From the NCBI GenBank assembly GCA_037577475.1, contig JBAGJB010000147.1:28501-92500 (forward strand): a DNA stretch of 64,000 nucleotides, read 5' to 3'. A program made the position numbers and the translations under genes. This document shows, in pieces, positions 47,118 to 56,892 of the stretch. Under the pieces are notes generated by a model. The model made no database searches. It saw nothing but the letters and a program-made list of their open reading frames with translations, and was not told the origin of the DNA. Source of the DNA: Chaunax sp. Z400. Taxonomy: Eukaryota; Chordata; Actinopteri; Lophiiformes; Chaunacidae. Positions within the stretch are counted from its first letter, which is position 1. Every line of letters begins with the position of its first letter.

Positions 47118-48381
47118 TTACTCTCCAATGCCTCGCTTGACTTCGTTGTAGTTAAAAACTACACAAGCTATCTGCTCAGTTTCTTTCTGCTCTCCACACT
47201 CCATGAGACATGCAAACCAACCATCATCAATGTAAGCCAGGTCCGAGTAACCACTAGGTCCACTGTTGATGATCCAGGGTTTGCTCCATGCATATGGGTC
47301 TCTTGGAGATCTGTTCAGATACACTGCTAAATTAATCCTCTTGGACTTATCGCTTGGGTGAGCGAAAAGCAGCCACCTGTGGAGGTTCTGGCTTGGATGA
47401 GGTGGAAAGGACACTACGCTTCCCTGACAGCCTTTACCTGTTTCTACGAGCTTTCCAGCAGATGGGAGGGTGACAAAACCAGCTCCATTATTCTCATCAA
47501 GAGCTTCAACTCGATAGCCTCCCTTCACTGCGGGCGTTGCAGTAGATGAACCTGAGACCTGCCTCATCAGAAACCTCTGCCATTTCACATTCAACTGATT
47601 TTGTTTGCAGCCGACTGCCAAATTGCCATGTATTGCCGTTATCCTCGCTATACAGGTGTAGTGCACATGGGGTATTGCAATAGAATGGATTGCTGGGAGC
47701 ATAAGCATAAACTGGGACAATCAATCTACCAGTCTCTGTTTGAACACCATGGCCTGGTCCAACAGCAAATGTAGCCCAGTTCTTGATATCAGGTAGATGT
47801 GTCAAATCAGTCACCTGACTCCAGCTTTGGCCAGCATCCTTACTTTTAATGTAGCAGAGACGGGCTCTGTTACAGCCCCAGAATCTCTGCCAGCACTCTG
47901 CAACAACACCCTCCACACAGATGAAAAACAGAAACAGTGTTTTGGTGGTTTTCTCATACACCGGGCAGGGGTTCATGGAACGATGTCCATCAAGATGTGC
48001 CTCCTTCACCGGTTTGAGTTCCGACCACTAGAGAGAATATCATTCGCAGATGTGTGAATAAAACAAAACAGTTGAAAACAGACCCATATATTCACTATCA
48101 TGTCATTATCAGATGAAAAAAAAAAAAAAATCACTCGAGATCATTACCTCAATCGTCCTCACATCAGAGCCTGCCTCCGTCTTCAGCGTTCCCGTTTTCA
48201 TCACCAGCATTTTTGTACTGGCATCATCTGCAGTCGTCCTCTGCTCTGCAAACGCCATCAAGATTTTTTTGCCTCTGACATAGAAAAGAGACGGAATCCT
48301 GTACACCTCTCTCTCTTTAGAAAGAAAGACTGTTTTCCTTGGACTTGCTGGTTTGCGATGACGTGAGGGTTTGTTGCCCAT
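47118..48381 (-). pseudogene. Sialidase, NEU3-like, with a one-base frameshift
   Basis: Two minus-strand exons: 48148-48381 (start ATG 48379-48381) and 47118-48027. Sialidases of this family remove sialic acid from gangliosides at the plasma membrane. Motifs present: YRIP (VYRIPSLFYV), RSMNPCPV, Asp boxes SKDAGQSW and SEDNGNTW, VGPGHGVQ and SGYSDLAYIDDG. The coding length is 1,144 nt, one more than a multiple of three. The frame breaks at a GGG run (47521-47523): with one G fewer it reads NARSEGGYRVEALDEN and continues to the TAA at 47118-47120, giving about 380 residues (human NEU3 428). As written, translation stops at RLSS*. Everything else, including splice sites, looks functional, so an error in the run is quite possible. 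The N-terminus MGNKPS fits the myristoylation consensus. Confidence 0.85.
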
Positions 48382-49330
48382 GGTTGTGCATGTGCGGTAA
48401 AATGATCATACAGTGAATGAGAAAGAAAGACATATATGAACCATCTCAAGAAAGAGTTGTTTTATATCAGGTTGGGTAGTGTACTTAGTGAATAAGGGAG
48501 GAGTCTTTACTACAGATGTTATTGACCAAACACTGATAAAGCAAATTGTACTATATATATACTATAGAGTATAGCTTGACAGTTGATGTACAACCAGCCA
48601 TCATATGTAAGTAAATTTACAAACCAATAGCAAAACAGAGACATGGTTTGAAGACACAAATCACAGCCCAATTAACTTCACAAAGTGTTTTTGTTTTTTC
48701 AAACATAAAATCATGATTTTCTTAGTCTGTTAATGTGGTTGGACGGTTGCACCACCTGACATATTGGGGCCTTTGAGATGCCAAAACATAAATTAATATA
48801 TATTTTTTGAATGTACTGAAGATGTTTTAAAGAATAAAGTGATATATGCAAGGATGGGATTAAATTATTTGAAAAGGAAATAATGCACTCAGATACAAAA
48901 AAAATACGCAATTCATGTCAGTGAGCCACATTCCATATTAGTAATTATAATATTGTTATTGCGTTTGAGGGAACTGGACTATATGGCTGGAGAAGAGCAT
49001 AGAGAGACTGAATGAACAATGTCAAATAAAAAAAAGAAAGATTTAGTAAGAATCATTTTTATTTTCGCTACCTTGGAATGAGTCCTTCATATTCATGCAT
49101 GGATCTGCCACGTTTTTACAGCAGTCCAGAACAGATAAACCAAACTCTTGCTCCAGGGATTGCTTTTCACTTCCTCTTTTTTATTTTATTTTATTTTATT
49201 TTTTTTATTTTAGCAGCCATCGTGAGAGAAGCTGCCATGAGACGACTAAACCCCACACACTGGATGTTTAAAGGGGAGACGACAGAAACCAATTTGACAT
49301 TTTTTTTATAATGTGCTGCTTATGTAAGAA
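48382..49330. other. Intergenic, nothing recognised
   Basis: AT-rich sequence upstream of the neu3-like start, with a TTTTA-rich tract at 49176-49213. No gene seen. Confidence 0.5.
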
Positions 49331-49339
49331 CTTCTTCCC

Positions 49340-49760
49340 ATTTCAAGTTCAAGTCCTTTATTTATCACTCTCCTTAAGCACTTTTGCAATAAATGTGACA
49401 GATAAGTAAAAACATTTATGACACTGCAATTATATAAGCAGTGATAAATAGTAATAAATAGGAGACTGCAATTAAAATTAACAATCATAAATCATCAGTC
49501 CCAGAGGGGAGAAGTGGCTGGTGCAGTATGACCCGTCAGATAGCTTCATTTATGTTACAGGAGGGGGAAAGGATTCTGTGACTATTCAGAGACCCGATGG
49601 CTTCGGGGAAGAAGCTCTAGAGCAGTCAGGAGGTTGTGGGTCTGATGCTCTGGACCCTCCTTCTGGTTTTCAGAGAACAAAGAGATGGTGGCAGGGACTG
49701 GAGGGGTCCGACACACCAGTGGATGTTTGCGATGGCGGGAAGAGAGAGAGACTAGTTTAA
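49340..49760. repeat. LINE-like dispersed repeat fragment
   Basis: TTCAAGTTCAAGTCCTTTAT, TCGGGGAAGAAGCTCTAGAG and a GGACCCTCCTTCTGG block recall the 3' region of an L2-like family common in fishes. The 79-codon ORF inside is a by-product. Family assignment is from memory. Confidence 0.4.
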
Positions 49761-51296
49761 CTTTGTGTTGTCAACCTTTAGTACTGCTTAATCAAATCTG
49801 CTGATAACGGAATCACATAATATGCTACTTGCATTTATTCAAGGTGCTGAACACAAACATGTTCACACTGTTCCTGCACAATAACATGTATCATGATCAT
49901 TTGCTGTCTGTGAAATAATCACAGAAGACAGTCAGTTACAGTTTGCAGGTGACTGTTTGGGTCTTTCTTCTCTCTTATATCCTGTATTCTTATTCTTGTA
50001 TTCATTTAGTATTCATCCCATTTATTTCTAAGGAGAATCTGTAGCAAAACAATTTTTAACTAAAAACATTAAATAGTTTTGCTCTGTGTCACTTTTTTCT
50101 TTTTCTTTTTTTCATTTGCGTGTGAATTTCACATTCCAGAGACACAAGCCCAACTTGAATGGCAGCAGACGGCAGCGATGACTGGACTGTTTCTATGTGC
50201 TGGGCTGGAGTAACGGCTAAATATACTCAGTTGTGAAGGGATTGCTTTTCTTTTTGGAGACGGGTGACGCTGAAGCTCAACCAGTCAGCTCAATCCTAAA
50301 ACAGGACCATGACTATCAATTAAACACCAGAGAAAACATTTTCCTTCTGTATAAATCTGTAAAAGATGACTGTACAGTTTTCTGATCTACCTTTTTTTCC
50401 CCCTGCAACATATTGTTGTATAAGGAATATGATAAATGGAGTCATAGTCCACACTGTGCAGAAGTCTTTATGAGTAATAATTCTTATCATCTTAGATGGA
50501 TGATAACTTTAAAAAAAAACAGGCTCAAAGGCGGATGTGGTGGTGATTTTCAGGGCTGCACTGTGTACCACTCTGCAGCCCGTAAATATCACAAATATCC
50601 CTCTTTTTCCTTTCCCTCCCCTGCTTCTCCTCCTCCTTCCACACTGCTCTACCATGTTGCTCTATTCCTGCCTCCTGTGCTCATAAAAAGCGGAGCTGAC
50701 AGGTGCTGGAGACCCAGTGCAGAGCTGCACAGATCATTAATGAGCTGTGATAACCATTGAATACTTTTGGTTCCAATAAATCTGTACTTCAGATTCTTTC
50801 TAAATACATGCCCATCAACAGCTGTCATTAACATATTTAAAACTGACTGGTTTGTTTTTAGATAAAGTAAAGGGAAGGAAAAGTGGAAGGTCTGAGCAGC
50901 AAAAACAAACAGCTGCAAAATGTTTTAAAGACACCTGCTAGCCAGACCTTGGGATGGAACTTGGGAAGGAGAAGAAAGACAGAGACAGAGGTGAGGTCAG
51001 TGTCAACAGCAGCTTTGTTATTTTAGCTGAAGATTAAAAATCCTCCTCCTCGTCCTCCATCTCCTCCACCCCAGGACTGAACTGGTCAGCCCTGGATGCA
51101 ACGGCCTCATTTGAGAGAAGTTAGGGTGACTCTGATGACTTGGATGGAGGACCACCCTGGTTGCCTCATAAAAACACACTCCCCTCACTTTTCTCCGCTC
51201 ATATGTAAGAATGTGATCCTCAGTTTTCAGTTGGCTGCCCTGCTCTCTTTATTAATATTGTCTGTGTTGTCTGTGTGCATCATGTCGCTGTTTACG
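49761..51296. other. Intergenic, nothing recognised
   Basis: Contains CT-rich stretches (50598-50640) and short ORFs without family resemblance. Confidence 0.45.
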
Positions 51297-51480
51297 AGCT
51301 GTTATCTCTGCCAAGGAGGTTATGATTTCATCAGTGTTAGTAAGACAAAATCAGCTTAATGGATCTCATGAAATTTGGTTGGGAAGATTTGGCAAGGAAG
51401 TATACATTAAGTTGATCAGGATAAAGCGGAGCATCCAGGAATTTTTTTTCCCTCTTTCATCACAAAATTTTTTTTGGACA
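51297..51480 (-). mobile_element. RTE-type LINE 3' tail, opposite orientation
   Basis: CTCTGCCAAGGAGGTTATGA, TCTCATGAAATTTGGTTGGG and the gap to CAGGAATTTTTTTTCC are the reverse complement of the same 3' end seen at 42860-43045. Confidence 0.6.
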
Positions 51481-51778
51481 AACTTTTTAAAGTAGTAATT
51501 GTTTTTATTTTCTAATTCATGATTTATATTAATGTAATATATTTTTAGGATCTGATTTTCAGAATAAGAGCATCAGTTTATATCATTCTAGGTTTGACAC
51601 TATTAGAAACAACAAAAATCTGTATATTAATATATCAATAGGGTGATATTCACTGTAAATGAAAAAAAGGGTGAGTGGTAGCCAAAGACGTACTCTTTTG
51701 TTTACCCAGCTACAACAGATGGATACTAATATCTCTGTGTGACAGGTTAGAGCTACCCACCACCTTTAAGAGCTCACT

Positions 51779-52045
51779 GGGGCGGCTGTGGCTCAGTGCG
51801 GTCGTCCACTTATCAGAAGGTCGGTGGTTCGATCCCCAGCCCCTGCAGTCTACATGTCGAAGTGTCCTTGGGCTGTTCCATTGGTGTGTGAGTGTGTGCG
51901 TGAATGGTTGCTGCTCCTAATGAGCAGGTGGCGCCTTGCATGGTATGAATGTTGGTGTGAATGGGTGAACGCTGGCTTGTGTTGTAAAGCACTTTGAGTG
52001 GTCAGTCCGACTACAAAGGTTCTATATAAGTACAGTCCATTTTAC
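51779..52045 (+). mobile_element. tRNA-derived SINE with LINE-like 3' tail
   Basis: Head: GGCTGTGGCTCAGTGCGGTC (A box) and GGTTCGATCCCCAGCC (B box). Body: GAAGTGTCCTTGGGC. Tail: AAGCACTTTGAGTGGTCAGT then TCTATATAAGTACAGTCCAT. The 3' end is the conserved SINE/LINE tail common in fishes. It shares its head with the SINE at 4832 but has a different tail. Confidence 0.85.
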
Positions 52046-54114
52046 TTTCCCACCCATCAGCACCCAGGACACAGAGGCCGCACAAGCAAAGTATGCATCA
52101 TGCACTATGATAGATATATATAGCCATACACACACTGCCTGAAACACCCAGACAGGCCCACACACACGCCTCATGCCTGCAAGCTTATCTTTATTCAGAA
52201 TCCAAGTAATCACATGAGAAAACATTGAGGTTTTAAAGGAATCCAGGCGCTTTATTTTTAAGCTTTTATTGGTCTATAACTTGTATGAGAAGGCTACATT
52301 TCACTGCACAGCTCCAAAAGAACAACATCTATTAAAGTGGGATAGAACCTAATAGCACCAATAACCAGAGCATTAAGAAAAACCACTCAAACCGTTCCAG
52401 GTAACACTTCACCCTCGTAGCTTTTTGCTGGAGTGAATGTGAATTGAGGTTTCACTTATCCCTGTATGTGTTTGCCTTTCCACTCTTGCATATCATGTTA
52501 TGAGAGAGAGCTCTGAGGTCAACTCTGCCATTAGGGAGACATATGAAGGAAAGACCATATACGGAAAAAGCAAAATGTTCAATGCAAAAAGGACACATGC
52601 AAATACAAACTGATATACTTTAATTTATGTTCTCTGGCCAGGACGTCATAAATACAGTTTGTTTTCTGTCATTTTAATACCATGCTGTGCAACAAGCCAC
52701 ATCTTTATCCTGTTAAACTTTATTAATTTGGCATCAGCTTTCATCCTGAGTTTATAGGCCTTTGAAATGCCTGAATCCCAGAGGCAGGGCTTGTTGAACA
52801 GGGCTCACCCACTGTTAGCTATGTAAACAGCTATAACCCACACACATACTGTATACACATATGCACATGCTGTAAGACGGAAGAAACAGTGAATCCATCG
52901 GAAATGGGGAAAAAAAGAGATGCTAATCCAAAGATGGACCTCAAACAGGCACTGTGTAGGTGTCATGCAAACTTTTTGTGTGTTGGTCAGGAGGAGAAAT
53001 CTCACAAATGTTTCTTTTTTCTTTTTTTTTTAATTGTGCAGGTGAATTTTCTTTTCATTCAATGATACTTATTTAATCCTATGTATATGGAAATGAGGCA
53101 AAATGTTTCTTGTGAGTTAAGTGAATTATCTGGCTACCAATAAAAACAAAATGAAAAAAAAGAACAAACAAATATGAATTATTTGTGTTCATAACAGAAT
53201 TAATTCAGTTCATGTATTTCTGATGGTTCTTTCTGCAGGATAATGAAACATTTGCTAACTTGTAATTGTGACACATATCACTGCATTGCTGTAAAAAAAA
53301 TTTGCATTCTGCAACACAATTTAGAAAAATAGAAAAAGCACAAGCTGATGTATGGAAATGTGCACACAAAACAACAGTATCTTGTTTTACATTTAATACA
53401 GATGACACAATGACAACGATAACGGTGAATATATAAACATGCTTATGTGGAAGAAAAAAAAGAGAGAGAAGGGTGACAAAATGTTCTGTTAAATAATCCA
53501 GTCCAGAGGTTTGGGAGCTGCACCTTTAAGGCACATCATACATTTTATATTTGTAACTCGTAAACTTCACGTACATTTAATACTTTTCTGGTGGAATTCA
53601 AACTGTATAAAGACACATTAACCCCTGTGACGAACAAAAACAGCCAAAGCATATTGTCTTTCTATAAAAAGCTATTCTCCGTAACCCCTGATTAAGTTAC
53701 TTTCACTTTATTAATGTTATTGTTTTTTTATTATGTTTAGATTCTTATTTTTCTTCTGATTCAAATGTAATTAATTTGCCAATATATATATTTAATGTCT
53801 CTATCTGCCTTTAAATCTGACAGTTCCTGCTGAATGTCTGAATACATTTGTTTGTCCTTATAGTTCAATAACAAAAAAATAAGTTACACAATTTTAGCAT
53901 TTATCTTTTGTTGCCATCTAGTGGTGAGAGCAAAACATTGAAACAAAAAACTATTTACGGCACACAAAAAATATACTATAATGCAATGAAATACTGCCAT
54001 TAATTGTCATGAATCACGTTTTTTTTTTAAATTGTGCACTCAAAGATATATCAACCAATACCGTTTTGTATTATTGATTTAAATTTGTTCACTTGAATCT
54101 GTTTTTCTCTTCAG
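52046..54114. other. Intergenic, AT-rich, nothing recognised
   Basis: No gene or clear mobile element. One CTCF-like motif lies at 53911-53926. Confidence 0.45.
53911..53926 (-). promoter_or_regulatory. CTCF-like motif
   Basis: The minus strand reads CACCACTAGATGGCAA, matching the vertebrate CTCF core CCASYAGRKGGC. Confidence 0.35.
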
Positions 54115-54218
54115 CTGAACCTTAACTAGGTGCACCTTAAGTAGCAAAGTCTCCTTACTGATAACTCAGTTACCAGTAAGGAGACTTTGCTACTAATCAC
54201 CTTCAGTAGGAGGTTCAG
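54115..54218. repeat. 104-bp inverted repeat with a near-perfect 55-bp core palindrome
   Basis: Positions 54140-54160 and 54174-54194 are perfect 21-bp reverse complements. Inside, TAACT and AGTTA flank a single C, with one A/C mismatch between the two stems. Outside, CTGAACCT (54115-54122) pairs with AGGTTCAG (54211-54218) with small gaps between. This could be a foldback element or a MITE core. Confidence 0.85.
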
Positions 54219-56892
54219 TATTTATAGAGAGCCTTAATTAATGAGATGAATAACACCTGTGTTCAGCTACTATTTCATGTCAAGTGGCTGCTTTTAAACG
54301 GCCTACACCTACAGCAGCTACATGAATGAGGTCTTAATGAAAGAGTTCTAACAGTAAATCATCCCTTCATGAAGGTTTTTAGAGAGGTGCTGGAGGACTG
54401 GAAAAAATAATAGAAACATTTGAGCCTAAGACTCTTCAGACAAGCAGGATAGGAAAGTGTAAAATAAGAACTTACTCCTCTGCATTACAGACTGAGCTGC
54501 CCTTCAGCAAAGGGTGTTGACTCAGAACGGCTCTAAGCCACACAGCGGTCAACAGATTGGTTCAAGGTGTGAACAGAACCGTAGCTTCCAGTGAGCCCGT
54601 GTGTTTTGTATTTTTGTTAAAAGTGTGGGTCTTTACAATCTGCTGCTATGTGTAACTTTAGATTGAGGTGGTGTAACAGGGGACGTGTGCTGCATCATCG
54701 CAGATTTTGGGTTCCACACTGTCTTATCATGTGGTGGAGAACCGAAGGAAGCAGAAGAGGATGATTATAACTGAAACAAAATGCTCACATATGACACAGT
54801 CCATGTGCTTAATGAAACGAAATTAAAGTGTTTCTTGTACCTTATTGTCAAAACTGTTTGAAGGTCTTTGCTTCCTTGCATTTTTTGAAGAGTTATTAAA
54901 GTATAAAATAAATCATTTTTGTGTCTGGTAATCATTAAATAGCTTGATCATAAACCTGTTGATTAGATGTTACATCAACCAAATTCAGACAAAAACATTT
55001 AGTATCCATAAAAGCTGCTGGCAGGTCTTACAGCATAAAATCATGCATTGATTTCTGTGAAAATATCTTGAATAAATAAAGATTATTAGAATATTCAGAA
55101 GCTATACAGCAGCTTTATTTACAGATGTGGTTATATTTCTGCTTATGACCCAGACAGTATTTGTACACCGGCATAAACAGTAAAAATACACAAATGCAAA
55201 AACAGAAGAGGCGGTTGCTTCACAATAAATGGATTCCAACTTCCACCCATTTGCAGAAAAAACAACAGCACAGTAAGAACAACGAAAACAAAACTGTACG
55301 CAGCTTTTATCCAAAACAAACAATCAGATCCAGAGTGAGGGAGGTCCAAACAGGAACTCATATATTTTGAATTAGCGGTGAAAAAAGCGAGGGAGAAAGT
55401 GGAAAAGTGATGCTGTGTTTCCTATTATTGCAGGATGGGGGGCTGACAACAGGGCCGAGTCCCTCCACCACCACCGTGAAAACACCAGTGGAACTTGGAC
55501 AGCAGCAGTGCTGATGATGAGAAATATGAGAGAGGAAGACACAATACTCTGTTGTTCCACGCTGTATCATTGTGACCCGAGGGCGCTCCCATCAGACACA
55601 CACACCCACACATATTGTACTTATGTATGCTGAGAGACAACCACAAACACAGACTAAGTCACCCACGTATTCACAGTTCAAACCTTTTGACACACACACA
55701 TATACACACCCACACAGGCTATTGTCAGTGCTCATCTCATATGGAAATATTTGTGGTTGTGTTGCCAAACGTGGAAATGGATGCAAATGGTGTTTTTCGT
55801 AAAATCCTGCACGGACGATGCACTCTTTACGATTGAGTGAGTCGCACTAATGTGTTTGTTTGTTTTTATATTGGTCATGCTTTTTATTTCTGTGCTTCTG
55901 CTTTGCATGTTTTTAGTCCATTTCTATTCTAACCATGTTGCACAATGTTGTCTTTAGTCCATGTTTTCTATTAACATTATTATTGTGAATCTGTTTTGCA
56001 TGTGTTTTTTTATTAGTCCCCGTGTTGCATGTTTTAATTAGTACTTTGTTTCATTTAACTTTATTTAACATCTTGGCTAACTCTAGCACATTTACATTCA
56101 TTAATGTGCATTGTCCCTGTCAAATAAACCGATGAATAAATAAGTATCCAGAATAGATATACTAATAATTTAGTCGGTGAAACAGATACAGATAAAGGTT
56201 ATGTCATACATGCTCATCTACAAGCTACGTGTTGCATTTATTGATTTCTATAACAATTACAGACGGATAATAGAACTCATAAATTGTCTTACAATGACAT
56301 TTCTAAAATTTTATAACTAATGTCTTGAGATTTAAGTGGTCAATAACTCAAATTCCCCTCTCAACATATATTTAGCTTGACATGAATTGGTTGCAGTATT
56401 GCAGGTTTCGATGCATATATCCTATGAAATGTAAGGTATTTGAGTATTAAGAGAAATGAAAATAGTGAATATTTCAATCAAAATAAATTTGTATTTTCTC
56501 CAACTTTCATATATAAGATAAGCCTAAATTCAAGAATAAGTTGGAGTCTGTGTAGTAAACCTACTGAATGTGATGCCACTGTGAAGCAGAGAATACTGAC
56601 ACTTTTCATTTGTCCAGTGACACACACAGAAAGTATCTGTCCATTCAAATAAAGTTACATAATTCAATCTCCATACACATTTTTTTTTAATTGAACAACA
56701 AAAAGATGACTTGTTCAAGTAAATTTGCATACTTACAGTAGAACAGAAATATTGTTTGTAAAGCAAACAATTATTATTTTAGAACAAAACTGATATTATA
56801 CTCATTTTTTTAACGTAAACTAACCAATATTGTCCTTCAGTATAAAAGAATTTGCAGTGCACTGCTAGTGGAGTCTTCATTTACATCATCAC
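54219..56892. other. Intergenic before the hmgxb4-like 3' end
   Basis: No gene seen. CA-rich patches lie at 55598-55610 and 55690-55716. The overlapping short ORFs at 55100-55840 occur on both strands and show no domain. Confidence 0.45.

Noticed and set aside
49521..49760. 79-codon ORF MQYDPSDSFIYV...
   Set aside because: Lies within a LINE-like dispersed repeat and has no domain.
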